Source of the DNA: Deltaproteobacteria bacterium
GTDB lineage: Bacteria; Myxococcota_A; UBA9160; SZUA-336
Direction: 5' to 3'
Length of the DNA: 64,000 nt
Assembly (NCBI GenBank): GCA_029261895.1
Contig: JAJDAK010000091.1
Location: 1 to 64,000, forward strand
The notes under the pieces were generated by a model, which searched no databases, was not told where the DNA came from, and saw only the letters and a list, made by a program, of their open reading frames with translations. Of the stretch, positions 19,290-27,825 are shown in pieces (the stretch's first letter is position 1; each line of letters begins with the position of its first letter). Position numbers and translations under genes: made by a program.

Positions 19290-19840
19290 TAGTCGACCTT
19301 CTGTTTCGCGAGGATCACGGCCGCAACAATGCCGGCTAGCAGCAATATCCCACTTACCTGGAAAAGCAGGAGATAGTCGGTATAGAGCACGAGACCAATA
19401 TCCCGTACAGAACCAAACTCAGGCCCTACCGGCATCCAGTCCTTTTGAATCCCGCTCGGGTTGGATCGCGCAGCGCCGAGCAGCGACGTCAGTTTAACAG
19501 TCGCCGCAATCACGATGCCGGCGCCAACCAATTTCAAAAATGGCTGGCGATCTGCAGCCATCTCCCCGCCACGTAGATTCAGCAGCATCACGACGAAAAG
19601 GAAAAGCACAACGATCGCGCCCGCGTAGATCATCACTTGGAGCACACCCACAAACTCGGCATTCAACATGACGAAGAGTCCTGCGAGGGCGAGCATGGAA
19701 ACGACGAGCGACAGCGCGGCATAAACCGTATTCGACAGATTGAGCACCACACCAAGCGCCGACAGAATCGCGACGGTGCTGAAAAAGATGAACAGATTCT
19801 GTTCATTGATAACGAGGTGAACGATTTCTCCAAACGTCAT
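19289..19840 (-). CDS. nuoJ: NADH-quinone oxidoreductase subunit J
   Basis: This 183-residue membrane subunit has the family signature [20 protein letters not shown] followed by [19 protein letters not shown], the TM3 region with the pi-bulge. Five helices are expected. Its ATG overlaps the stop of nuoH by four bases. In standard operons nuoI lies exactly here, between nuoH and nuoJ; this overlap leaves no room for it, so nuoI is truly absent from this locus. Confidence 0.96.
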   Translation of the reverse strand: MTFGEIVHLVINEQNLFIFFSTVAILSALGVVLNLSNTVYAALSLVVSMLALAGLFVMLNAEFVGVLQVMIYAGAIVVLFLFVVMLLNLRGGEMAADRQPFLKLVGAGIVIAATVKLTSLLGAARSNPSGIQKDWMPVGPEFGSVRDIGLVLYTDYLLLFQVSGILLLAGIVAAVILAKQKVD

Positions 19841-21000
19841 CCTGTGACCTCCTTCACCAGCAGCATGATGAGGCCGGTAACGGCGACATTCGCAATCGAA
19901 AGCGGCAGCAGGATCTTCCAGCCCAAATCCATCACTTGGTCATAGCGGAAGCGCGGCAGACTCCAGCGGATGAGCTGGAGGAAGAAGATCATTGAGATCA
20001 CCTTGGTGAAGAAAATCAGCACGTGAATGATCATCGCGAAGACGTTCGCCATATTGACGCCAACACCACCGCGGAAAAATTCGACCAGTGTCGCGTCCGG
20101 TATGTAGGGAACGCTCCAGCCGCCGAGGAACATCGCGGTCATGAGCCCGGCGATCACGACGACTTCAATCCATTCCGCCATGAAGAAAAGTCCGAACTTC
20201 ATACCGCTGTACTCGATGAAGTATCCAGCAACGAGCTCTGACTCGCCCTCCGGAACATCGAATGGCGGTCGCTTGTTCTCCGCGATGAGCGCCGTCATGA
20301 ACATGAAAAATCCGAGTGGCTGCAGGAAGATGCCCCACATCGGAAGCTTGACGAAGTCGACCCACGCTGTCCCTGCTTGCGCCCAGCCCAAGTGCTCAAC
20401 AAAACCAAGCACGCGGAACGTTTCCTGTTGTGCGATTCCCATGTCGGTCATCTTCAACGTGCCGAAAACCATGAAGAGACCGACGACAGAAATCCCCATG
20501 CACACTTCGTAGGAAATCATCTGTGCGGAAACGCGAATCGAACCGAGCAGGCCCCAGTTATTGTTGGCCGCCCAACCCGCGATGATCGAACCGTACGCGG
20601 CAATCGAACCAATCGCCAAGAGATAGAGCACGCCGTAATCCAAGTCCGCAACAACGAGGGTCCAGTCAGCACCCCAGGCTTGATAGTGCCCACCGTAAGG
20701 GATTACGGCGAAGCTGATCAATGCGGGAATAGCCGCGATCATCGGTGCGATGTTGTGCAGGAATTTACTGCCGCCGAGCGGAAAGGTGTCTTCCTTGGTG
20801 ATCATCTTGATCACGTCGGCCACCGGGTGAAGTAAACCGATCGCTCGAATACCGAGGATCTCAGCGCGATTTGCACCGATGCGATCTTGCATCAGGGCAC
20901 TCTGCTTGCGCTCGACCCACGTCATGATCGGGGAGAACAAGCCCACAATCAGTGAGAAGATGAAGAGGGTGATGGGAATCTTGCTTAGATCGAATTCCAT
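19837..21000 (-). CDS. nuoH: NADH-quinone oxidoreductase subunit H
   Basis: The 387-residue membrane subunit that forms most of the quinone chamber with NuoB and NuoD. Diagnostic segments are ERKQSALMQDRIGANR in the first loop, HPVADVIKM, and the long conserved ENKRPPFDVPEGESELVAGY loop with its acidic cluster. About eight helices are visible. It directly abuts nuoG (no spacer). Its quinone-site partners NuoB and NuoD are not encoded nearby. Confidence 0.97.
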   Translation of the reverse strand: MEFDLSKIPITLFIFSLIVGLFSPIMTWVERKQSALMQDRIGANRAEILGIRAIGLLHPVADVIKMITKEDTFPLGGSKFLHNIAPMIAAIPALISFAVIPYGGHYQAWGADWTLVVADLDYGVLYLLAIGSIAAYGSIIAGWAANNNWGLLGSIRVSAQMISYEVCMGISVVGLFMVFGTLKMTDMGIAQQETFRVLGFVEHLGWAQAGTAWVDFVKLPMWGIFLQPLGFFMFMTALIAENKRPPFDVPEGESELVAGYFIEYSGMKFGLFFMAEWIEVVVIAGLMTAMFLGGWSVPYIPDATLVEFFRGGVGVNMANVFAMIIHVLIFFTKVISMIFFLQLIRWSLPRFRYDQVMDLGWKILLPLSIANVAVTGLIMLLVKEVTG

Positions 21001-22521
21001 CTAGCTGAGCTCTCGTCCCTGATCATCCAGCGAGCCGAGTTGAAGGTCCGCAAACGCGGCGATCGACTCCGTGAGCTCCTTGGAAATTTCATGAACGCTA
21101 TACATACTGTCCCAACCACCCAACCCGGACGCCGATGCAATCTGCTGCAATAGATCGCCATCGGACCAGGCCTCAAACTTCGGTTCCACCACAGGCAAGA
21201 ACCGCTGCACGCGATTCGCGTGATTGGTGAACGTGCCCTCTTTCTCTGCGGTAACGCGTGCGGGCAATACGACGGCAGCTTGATCCATCAGCGACGACAC
21301 GTGCGTGTCGATCAGAATGAGATTGGCGACATCGCGGAAATACTCGGCGGTCGTGGTATGGCCCAGCACGATGGCAACATCCGCCGCGCCTACGCTTTCA
21401 TAGGATTCCTCAAAACCCAACGCGCGAGCGCCGTTCGCATTCGGGGCCTTCTCGGCCTTGATTAGTACGTCGTCGGCTTCCCCACGCTGCACCGCGAAAG
21501 TTCCGGGCCCTGCGCCGAGCGCCTCGAGTAACTTGCGGAACGTAAACAGATCCTCGTTACTCGCGTACGGCGAGGCCACGCCCACGATACGGCGCGATGA
21601 GGTTCGTGCCTCACGGATGAGCCGCCCCGCCTCTTGGATCGCGTCGCGATAACCTACGTCACGCTGGCCCTTGATGCCGGGCTCCGTGAGTCGGTTCTCC
21701 AAAATCTGCTTGTAGGACATGCGACCGTGATCGCAAATCCAGGTGTCGTTCACCGCGTCGTTGCGTCTCGGAAGATAGCGATAAACCTTGTTATTGGAGC
21801 GCGATGCATAGATGTTGCAACCGTTTGAACATTGGTCGCAAACACTTTCCTGGTCATCCAGAAACCAAACCCGAATCTTGAATCGGAAATCTTTTGTCGT
21901 CAGCGCGCCAACGGGGCAAATGTCGGCCACGTTCATCGAATAGGGATTGTCGAGCTGGGTACCGGGAAAGAGTTCGAGCACGGACTCGTCGCCGCGGTGA
22001 AACACACCGAGTTCTCCTGTTTTCGGAACTTCACGGCAAAAGCGTACACAGCGTCGGCAGAGGATGCAGCGCTCCTGATCAAAGACGATCGTCGGACCCA
22101 GGTCGGCATTCTTCTTGGCCGGCCGGCGTGGCTCCTGGGTACGCGCGCTCTCGATCCCGTAGTCGAATGAATAATCCTGAAGCTTGCATTCGCCGGCTTG
22201 ATCACAGATAGGACAATCCAGCGGATGGTTGATCAGCAGGAGTTCCATCACGCCTTTGCGTGCGTCCTTAACCCGTTGGTTCGCGGTCTTCACAATCATG
22301 CCGTCACGAACGGGCGTGTCGCATGCGATCTGCAACTTCGGCAACCCTTCGACTTCGACCTGGCAAAGCCGACACGATCCGTCGACCGCTAACTTGGGAT
22401 GAAAACAATAATGCGGAATGTCGACTTCGGTCATCAGCAGACCGAGGTCATCGATTGCCTGCAGGATCGTTCGCCTCTCGGCAACTTCGTACTCTTTTCC
22501 ATCGATGGTAATCGTGACCAT
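21001..22521 (-). CDS. nuoG: NADH-quinone oxidoreductase subunit G (short form with N7-type cysteines)
   Basis: The N-module iron-sulfur subunit, 506 residues from an ATG sharing one base with the nuoF stop (TAATG). A ten-codon upstream extension is unlikely because it would lie inside nuoF. The N-terminal 2Fe-2S ligands are in HYCFHP...GSCRLCQVE...ACDTPV. The His/Cys N5 motif is HPLDCPICDQAGEC, and the 4Fe-4S motif is CILCRRCVRFC with DICPVGAL. A further CDQCSNGC...ICDHGR set matches the extra N7 cluster seen in E. coli-like and Thermus-like enzymes. The molybdopterin-fold C-terminus is short compared with the 680-900 residues usual in the family, but reads as intact. Confidence 0.95.
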   Translation of the reverse strand: MVTITIDGKEYEVAERRTILQAIDDLGLLMTEVDIPHYCFHPKLAVDGSCRLCQVEVEGLPKLQIACDTPVRDGMIVKTANQRVKDARKGVMELLLINHPLDCPICDQAGECKLQDYSFDYGIESARTQEPRRPAKKNADLGPTIVFDQERCILCRRCVRFCREVPKTGELGVFHRGDESVLELFPGTQLDNPYSMNVADICPVGALTTKDFRFKIRVWFLDDQESVCDQCSNGCNIYASRSNNKVYRYLPRRNDAVNDTWICDHGRMSYKQILENRLTEPGIKGQRDVGYRDAIQEAGRLIREARTSSRRIVGVASPYASNEDLFTFRKLLEALGAGPGTFAVQRGEADDVLIKAEKAPNANGARALGFEESYESVGAADVAIVLGHTTTAEYFRDVANLILIDTHVSSLMDQAAVVLPARVTAEKEGTFTNHANRVQRFLPVVEPKFEAWSDGDLLQQIASASGLGGWDSMYSVHEISKELTESIAAFADLQLGSLDDQGRELS

Positions 22522-23813
22522 TAGAGCTCGAAACTCTCGGGATAAGGGCATTTATGTTCGCGAATATGCGCTTCAAAGTCGTCACGGAAGTGACGCATCA
22601 ACCCCTGAATGGGCCACGCGGCCGCATCCGCAAACGCGCAGATGGTTTGACCTTCCATCATCGCGGGTACGTCTTCGAGCAGCTTCATGTCCTGCTGCGT
22701 GCCCCGACCCTGTTCGATGCGTTCGCAGATTTTATTGATCCAACCCGTGCCTTCACGACATTGTGTGCACTGTCCGCACGACTCATCGCGAAAGAAATAA
22801 CTGACCACGCAAGCAACACGAACCATGCAGGTGGTTTCGTCCATCACCATGACGCCGCCTGTTCCAAGGTGGGTGCCACGCTCGGAAAGAAACTCGTCGG
22901 CCATCGGCACGTCTATGTCATTCGGCGTTAAAATCGGCATCGACATTCCACCGGGGATCACACCTTTGAGACGCCGCCCTCCCCGTACACCACCCGCGTG
23001 ACCGATGACCTCGCGCAACGGCGTTCCCAACGGCAATTCAAAGAGGCCGGGACGTTCGACATGCCCCGATACACCATAAAGCGTTGTTCCCGGGCTTTTT
23101 TCCGTGCCAAAACCGCGGAACCAGTCGACACCGCGATCTAAAATGTACGGGGCGTGGGCGAAGGTCTCGATATTGTTCACCGTCGTTGGCAATCCGAACG
23201 CACCGAACTGCGCGGGGAACGGCGGCTTCTTGCGCGGTTGCCCCTTCTTCCCTTCGAGCGACTCGAGTAATCCCGTTTCTTCGCCACAGATATACGCACC
23301 GGCTCCGCTGTGAACCACGATATCGATGTTGAAGCCTTTCTTCCCCATGACGTTTTCACCGCAGAGGCGGGCGCCATAGAGTTCCTTAACGGCAGCTTCC
23401 AGACACCGAATCGGCTCTTTGTACTCACCACGAATATAGATGAAGGCTTTCGAGGCACCGACCGCCCAGGCGGCAATGAGAATGCCTTCGAGAATTTGAA
23501 GTGGACCCCGTTCCATAATTAACCGGTCTTTGAATGATCCCGGTTCCGATTCATCGCCGTTGCAGACTAAGACCTTCGGGCGGTCTGTGTCCTTTGGCAT
23601 GAAGCTCCACTTCATCCCAGCGTTGAAACCCGCGCCACCACGACCGCGCAATCCCGCAGACTTCATGATTTCGACGACTTCTTCGGGCTCCATCGCCAAT
23701 GCCTTCTTCAGGCCTTCGAAGCCGCCCTTCGCCTTATAGGCAGAGAGCGTCCGAAAATCGTCGTCCGCATAATGCTCGCTCAGATAGCCGGTGACGTAGG
23801 GTACGATGATCAT
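22521..23813 (-). CDS. nuoF: NADH-quinone oxidoreductase subunit F
   Basis: The 430-residue NADH-oxidising flavoprotein subunit. It has the Gly-rich NADH/FMN site GRGGAGFNAGMKW, the FMN motif NGDESEPGSFKDR, YICGEETGLLESLEG, and the 4Fe-4S N3 ligands SCGQCTQCREGTGW with a distal Cys in TICAFADAAAW. Length is standard. It begins three bases after nuoE, and its stop overlaps the nuoG start. It accepts hydride from NADH in the cytoplasmic arm. Confidence 0.97.
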   Translation of the reverse strand: MIIVPYVTGYLSEHYADDDFRTLSAYKAKGGFEGLKKALAMEPEEVVEIMKSAGLRGRGGAGFNAGMKWSFMPKDTDRPKVLVCNGDESEPGSFKDRLIMERGPLQILEGILIAAWAVGASKAFIYIRGEYKEPIRCLEAAVKELYGARLCGENVMGKKGFNIDIVVHSGAGAYICGEETGLLESLEGKKGQPRKKPPFPAQFGAFGLPTTVNNIETFAHAPYILDRGVDWFRGFGTEKSPGTTLYGVSGHVERPGLFELPLGTPLREVIGHAGGVRGGRRLKGVIPGGMSMPILTPNDIDVPMADEFLSERGTHLGTGGVMVMDETTCMVRVACVVSYFFRDESCGQCTQCREGTGWINKICERIEQGRGTQQDMKLLEDVPAMMEGQTICAFADAAAWPIQGLMRHFRDDFEAHIREHKCPYPESFEL

Positions 23814-23816
23814 CGA

Positions 23817-24278
23817 TCAGTCCAACCCATCGATCACGCGCTTGGCTTCGACGAGATCCAAATTCTCCACGTACTCGCCGTCGACACGCATCATGGGCGC
23901 GGTCCCACAGGAGCCCAAGCACTCCTCATGGCCGAGCGTAATTCGACCGTCAGCCGTGGTCTGACCGCAATGAACACCCAAATGCGATTCAATACCTTTG
24001 AGTAGCGAGCGTGCGCCACGCAAGCTGCACGGTAGGTTGGTGCAGACATAGACATGATGCCGACCCTGCGGCGCGGTGTAGAACATATTGTAAAAAGTTA
24101 GTACTTCCCACACATCGACGGGCTGAAGTTCGAAGAGCTCCGCGAGTTCGCGCGCTGCATCGCTATCCACGTGGCCTTTTTCCGCCTGCACCAGATAGAT
24201 CGCCGGTAGCAGCGCGCCGCGTTTCTGCGGATATTTCTCAAACAGCGCTTCGATTTTCTGCAGCGTTTGAGCTTGCAT
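23817..24278 (-). CDS. nuoE: NADH-quinone oxidoreductase subunit E
   Basis: A 153-residue thioredoxin-like 2Fe-2S protein of the N-module (cluster N1a). The four Cys ligands appear as CTNLPC and, about 40 residues later, ECLGSC, followed by GTAPMMRVDGEYVENL. The N-terminal helical bundle (YPQKRGALLPAIYLVQAEKG) is also typical. It starts three bases after nuoA, in the place where nuoB would follow in a standard operon. Confidence 0.96.
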   Translation of the reverse strand: MQAQTLQKIEALFEKYPQKRGALLPAIYLVQAEKGHVDSDAARELAELFELQPVDVWEVLTFYNMFYTAPQGRHHVYVCTNLPCSLRGARSLLKGIESHLGVHCGQTTADGRITLGHEECLGSCGTAPMMRVDGEYVENLDLVEAKRVIDGLD

Positions 24279-24281
24279 CGA

Positions 24282-24650
24282 CTAGTTCCAGTCCAACCCG
24301 CCCTTCATCCACTCGTAGGCGAGACCCACGCTGAGGACGAAGAGAAAAACCATCATCGAGATGTATGCGTACCAACCGGCACCGTTACCGATGAAGTCAT
24401 TGAAAACAACGGCCCACGGGTACAGGAATACGACTTCAACATCGAAGATGATGAATGAGATCGCGACCATGTAGAACTTGACGTTAAACCGTTGATACGG
24501 AGAAACCACCTGGCGTTCGCCACACTCAAATGGTTCCTGCTTTTCCGGAAAAACTAATTTCGGTCCGAGCCAAGTCGTCAGGACCATGAACAACGTCACC
24601 ACGGCCGTGCCGAGTAACGTAAACAGGCCCAAACCCCAGTATTCGGCCAT
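24282..24650 (-). CDS. nuoA: NADH-quinone oxidoreductase subunit A
   Basis: The first gene of the operon, a 122-residue subunit with three membrane helices. It carries the conserved KQEPFECGERQ loop (with its Cys) and VAISFIIFDVEVVFLYPWA, both signatures of NuoA. Transcription should start in the 108 bases shared with the divergent gpsA gene. Normally nuoB, C and D follow nuoA; here nuoE follows at once. Confidence 0.96.
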   Translation of the reverse strand: MAEYWGLGLFTLLGTAVVTLFMVLTTWLGPKLVFPEKQEPFECGERQVVSPYQRFNVKFYMVAISFIIFDVEVVFLYPWAVVFNDFIGNGAGWYAYISMMVFLFVLSVGLAYEWMKGGLDWN

Positions 24651-24758
24651 TCAACCCCCACCGAAAGAAACGCTTGAAGTCCCGGGAGAAAGGCCGCGGA
24701 AAGCTAGGTGGCCGACATAGTGCTGTCAACCAGACAAGTGCGCGTTTATGCTACCGAG
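24651..24758. promoter_or_regulatory. Divergent promoter region between the nuo operon and gpsA
   Basis: The 108 bases between the nuoA ATG (reading left) and the preferred gpsA ATG (reading right) must hold promoters for both, as no other spacer of useful size lies upstream of nuoA. I see no convincing -35/-10 pair and no strong inverted repeat. The call rests on gene arrangement only. Confidence 0.5.
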
Positions 24759-25790
24759 ATGAGCGAACCCGAGCTTCAGACCAACCCCATTCCATGTACC
24801 GTGCTTGGAGGCGGTAGCTTCGGCACTTGTCTCGCGATCCTGCTGGCAGAAAAAAACTATGCGGTGGACCTCTGGGCACGCGATGCCAAAGTCGCTGAGG
24901 CGATCAACCGCCACCATCGCAACCCCCGCTACCTGACCGAATATCGCTTGCCCGACAATATTCGCGCGACAAGCGATTTGGAGACAGCACTTCGCGGCAA
25001 AGAGGTCGTGCTATCGGTGATGCCGTCAGCAAGCGTGCGCGAGATCTGGCAACGCGGAAAAGATTCACTCGAGCCCGGTTCGCTTGTCATCTCCGCGTCC
25101 AAGGGAATCGAAGTCGGAAGTGGCATGCTCATCAGCGAGGTCTTGAAAAGTATTTTGCCCGAGGAGACGCATGAACGACTTGTCTTTCTATCCGGTCCGA
25201 GCTTTGCTCGAGAGATCGCGGAGAGTCGACCCACGGCGGCATCCATCGCTTGCGACAACGAAACCTATGCGATCGCGGCCCAGACCATTCTCTCTTCACC
25301 TCATTTCCGCTGCTACACCAATACCGATGTTGTGGGTGTGGAACTCGGCGGAGCACTCAAGAATGTGATCGCGATCGCGGTAGGGATCTGCGATGGGATG
25401 AACTTGGGTCTCAATTCGCGGGCGGCGGTGATCACGCGCGGCCTTGCGGAGATCACGCGACTCGGCGCGATACTGGGCGCTAACCCTCTGACATTTCTGG
25501 GGCTTTCGGGGATGGGGGACCTGGTGCTGACCTGCACAGGCGACCTATCGCGGAACCGTAACCTGGGTCTGGAGATCGGTCGCGGCCTGAAGATCAAGGA
25601 TGCGCTCGCGGGTCTGACCCAGGTCGCAGAGGGTGTGATCACCACAAAATCAGCCTACGAATTGGCCCAGCGGCACAGCGTCGATATGCCGATCACCGAA
25701 GAAATCTATCGGGTGCTTTATGAGGAGAAAGACTACCGTTCCGCCGTACACGACCTGCTTAACCGCCAACTTCGAAGCGAGCATGAGTAG
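24759..25790 (+). CDS. gpsA: Glycerol-3-phosphate dehydrogenase [NAD(P)+]
   Basis: It reduces dihydroxyacetone phosphate to sn-glycerol 3-phosphate for phospholipid synthesis in the cytoplasm. The 343-residue protein has the Rossmann motif LGGGSFGTCLA, SASKGIE, LSGPSFAREIAE, and the catalytic Lys in GGALKNVIAIAVGICDG. The substrate loop GLSGMGDLVLTCTG follows. I prefer the ATG at 24759 because it gives the usual family N-terminus; a GTG at 24708 would add 17 unrelated residues. The stop overlaps the lipoprotein gene by eight bases. Confidence 0.96.
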   Translation: MSEPELQTNPIPCTVLGGGSFGTCLAILLAEKNYAVDLWARDAKVAEAINRHHRNPRYLTEYRLPDNIRATSDLETALRGKEVVLSVMPSASVREIWQRGKDSLEPGSLVISASKGIEVGSGMLISEVLKSILPEETHERLVFLSGPSFAREIAESRPTAASIACDNETYAIAAQTILSSPHFRCYTNTDVVGVELGGALKNVIAIAVGICDGMNLGLNSRAAVITRGLAEITRLGAILGANPLTFLGLSGMGDLVLTCTGDLSRNRNLGLEIGRGLKIKDALAGLTQVAEGVITTKSAYELAQRHSVDMPITEEIYRVLYEEKDYRSAVHDLLNRQLRSEHE

Positions 25791-26640
25791 TAGAATTCTT
25801 CTGATTTCCGTTTGCCTCGGACTCAGCGCCTGTGGACCGAAACTTGTTCGCGAAGAGATTTTTGAATCCGAAAAGCGGGACGTGCGCGTCGAACTCGTCC
25901 GTAGCGAGAAAGACGGCGAACCCATTGACCGGGGCTATGCACACCCAGCAACAATTGCTGACGTCCGACTTGCACATATCCTGGCTAGCATCTCGCACAA
26001 GGATAAGGACGATAAGTCCCGTCCCACGATCAAGACTGGCGACGTGTATACGCTGGCGGAAGGCATCGCGAAGGCAATCGAAAAAGCGACCCCGGCGGAT
26101 GAAGTCGTTGCGGCGGCGTTCAGTCGCGTGCGCCGCTTTGCGGTTTTTAGCGAAGACCGGGTGACGAGCTTCCACCTGTATTTCAAGGACGAGGCGCTGG
26201 TAATCGAGTTCTACGCCATCGACGAACTCTTTGAAAAGAAAGACCGCTGGGGTAAAGCCGATCCATACCTCATTCCCTACGGACCGCCTCAATCAAAGAT
26301 CGACGCGCGCCTCGAAGCTGGACCCGCGCGGGCGGTCGAAGCACGGCAACGTTTGATCGTGGACTGGCGCGACGATTTCTTCGCGAAGCCGGTCGCGCTC
26401 TCTGTGCGCATGGGAAAAATCCGGCGACGTTCGGTCCTCATGCAGGCAAGTGACGAGGATCCCGAGCCGGAAGTCACCGAGCGTTACGAGGGGTTGAGCG
26501 ACGCCCAAACCAGCGCACTCGATCAGCTCGACGCTACCCGTCGCGCGGGCCTGGTCACCGAAGCAGAGTTCCTGCGCCGGCGCCGCTTGGTTCTCGAGAA
26601 CAAACTCGAAGAGGCAGGGTACGGCGAAGAAACGCCTTGA
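25783..26640 (+). CDS. Lipoprotein with SHOCT-like C-terminal helix pair
   Basis: This 285-residue protein has a signal peptide with lipobox LSAC (Cys15), so it should be lipid-anchored in the envelope. The middle (about 25-230) is hydrophilic with an alpha/beta feel but no motif I know. The C-terminus (about 245-280, LDQLDATRRAGLVTEAEF followed by LRRRRLVLENK) resembles the short SHOCT domain, a common oligomerisation or targeting helix pair. It overlaps gpsA by eight bases, and the ATG was chosen because it opens the signal peptide. It is probably cotranscribed with gpsA and the PHP gene; no function can be assigned. Confidence 0.8.
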   Translation: MSSRILLISVCLGLSACGPKLVREEIFESEKRDVRVELVRSEKDGEPIDRGYAHPATIADVRLAHILASISHKDKDDKSRPTIKTGDVYTLAEGIAKAIEKATPADEVVAAAFSRVRRFAVFSEDRVTSFHLYFKDEALVIEFYAIDELFEKKDRWGKADPYLIPYGPPQSKIDARLEAGPARAVEARQRLIVDWRDDFFAKPVALSVRMGKIRRRSVLMQASDEDPEPEVTERYEGLSDAQTSALDQLDATRRAGLVTEAEFLRRRRLVLENKLEEAGYGEETP

Positions 26641-26702
26641 AACGGGTTCACATCGATACGGATCCCGGAATCGACGATCTTTTGGCATTGGCACTGCTTT
26701 CC
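26637..26702 (+). pseudogene. Remnant of a nucleoside hydrolase N-terminus
   Basis: Starting from a TTG that overlaps the lipoprotein stop, the frame encodes KRVHIDTDPGIDDLLALALL. This matches the calcium and ribose-binding N-terminal signature of inosine-uridine nucleoside hydrolases (DTDPGIDD). Nothing else of that family of about 300 residues follows: the frame runs into unrelated Arg-rich sequence, and the PHP gene starts 200 bases later. The simplest reading is a gene that lost all but its first 21 codons by deletion. A chance match is possible but unlikely for this motif. Confidence 0.55.
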
Positions 26703-26747
26703 ACTTCCTGCAGGATGCGGCGTGACCGACTCCGCCGAGAGGCTGCT

Positions 26748-26909
26748 ATGGAATCCCTGAGCGATCGTAAACTAGACGCTGTGATCGCTCTCGTGGCGCT
26801 CGATCGAGGGAATATCACCCCCCGTGCCGAGTTCAACGCTTTCGTCGATACCGCGGCGGTAACATCAGCGGTGCTTGAACGCTTGGCCAGCTGGGAACTC
26901 GGTACATAG
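26748..26909 (+). CDS. Small hypothetical protein (53 residues)
   Basis: An ATG at 26748 with GAGAGG five bases upstream opens a 53-residue frame that ends directly before the ATG of the PHP gene. The peptide (MESLSDRKLDAVIALVALDRG...) is amphipathic, without membrane segment or motif. It can also be read as the tail of a 90-codon frame starting at TTG 26637 with the nucleoside hydrolase remnant. The ribosome site and the zero-gap junction to the next gene favour real translation, but it could equally be debris from the deleted hydrolase gene. Confidence 0.4.
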   Translation: MESLSDRKLDAVIALVALDRGNITPRAEFNAFVDTAAVTSAVLERLASWELGT

Positions 26910-27788
26910 ATGGGTTTTCGCTGCGACTTTCATACCCATTCAACGATCTCCGACGGCATGCTGTCGCCCGATGAATTGATCGAACGTGCACATGCAAAGG
27001 GCGTGAATTGCCTCGCGCTGACAGACCACGACGAGGTTCAAGGCGTGGCTGCCGCACGCATCCGCGGTGCCGAACTCGGCGTCGAGGTCTGGGCGGGTAT
27101 CGAGATTTCGGTGAGTGAAGAAAACCCGAAGTGGCGCCTGCACATGCTCGGTTTGGGGATCGATCCGTCCAATGCTGCGCTGCAAACTTTTCTGCAGAAG
27201 CAGCGCGAACGGCGTCGAAACCGTGGGCGGGAAATCGTCGAGAAGCTGAACCGAATTGGAGTTGAACTCGACTACGCGGCAGTGGAGACGGAAGCCGGGG
27301 ATGGGAGCCTCGGGCGTCCACATATCGCGCGGGCTTTGGTGAAAGCGGGGGTCTGCGGCCATCCCAACGAAGCCTTTACGCGCTTTCTGCGTTCAGGCAA
27401 GCCCGCGTTCGTGGCATCACCCGGCGCCTCCGCGGCTGAAGCCATCGAGACCATTCATGGTGCGGGTGGCATCGCATCACTTGCGCATCCGCCGCGATCG
27501 ACCGGAGCCGAAGGTCCGGGTGGTCTGAATGCGTTCGTCTCGCGGCTCGCCCATTTAGGCTTGGATGCGCTCGAGGTCTACCACCCGAGCCATAAGGCTG
27601 CACAGATGCGCCGGATGCGCCGACTGGTACGCGATTTCGACCTGGTTCCGACGGGCGGAAGCGATTTTCATGAAGCGCGTCCACCCTTTACGGAGCTCGG
27701 ACGCACAACCGGAGGCGCGCTAAACCAGGAACTCTGTGACCAGGTCCGAGAGCGGATTGCTCGCCAGCAGGCTGCCGCGTCAAGTTGA
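26910..27788 (+). CDS. PHP-domain phosphoesterase
   Basis: The 292-residue protein has the full PHP metal-binding set: DFHTHSTISDG (residues 6-16), LTDHDEVQG, GIEIS, HMLGLGID, SLAHPPR, LEVYHPSH and GGSDFHE near the C-terminus. This layout matches RNase AM / 3',5'-nucleotide bisphosphate phosphatase (YciV-like) proteins, which degrade pAp or short RNA 5' ends. The match is at family level only. It sits in the gpsA-lipoprotein-PHP string on the plus strand. Confidence 0.88.
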   Translation: MGFRCDFHTHSTISDGMLSPDELIERAHAKGVNCLALTDHDEVQGVAAARIRGAELGVEVWAGIEISVSEENPKWRLHMLGLGIDPSNAALQTFLQKQRERRRNRGREIVEKLNRIGVELDYAAVETEAGDGSLGRPHIARALVKAGVCGHPNEAFTRFLRSGKPAFVASPGASAAEAIETIHGAGGIASLAHPPRSTGAEGPGGLNAFVSRLAHLGLDALEVYHPSHKAAQMRRMRRLVRDFDLVPTGGSDFHEARPPFTELGRTTGGALNQELCDQVRERIARQQAAASS

Positions 27789-27825
27789 CCCTCTCGAACC
27801 CTGGGGGTAATCTCGCGCGCTTCAT

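Noticed and set aside
19837..19840. Hidden nuoI between nuoH and nuoJ
   Set aside because: The two genes overlap by four bases, so there is no room, and no CxxCxxCxxxCP ferredoxin pattern occurs elsewhere in the window.
22522..22551. Upstream start for nuoG adding ten residues
   Set aside because: The extension lies inside nuoF and is unlike NuoG; TAATG coupling at 22521 is preferred.
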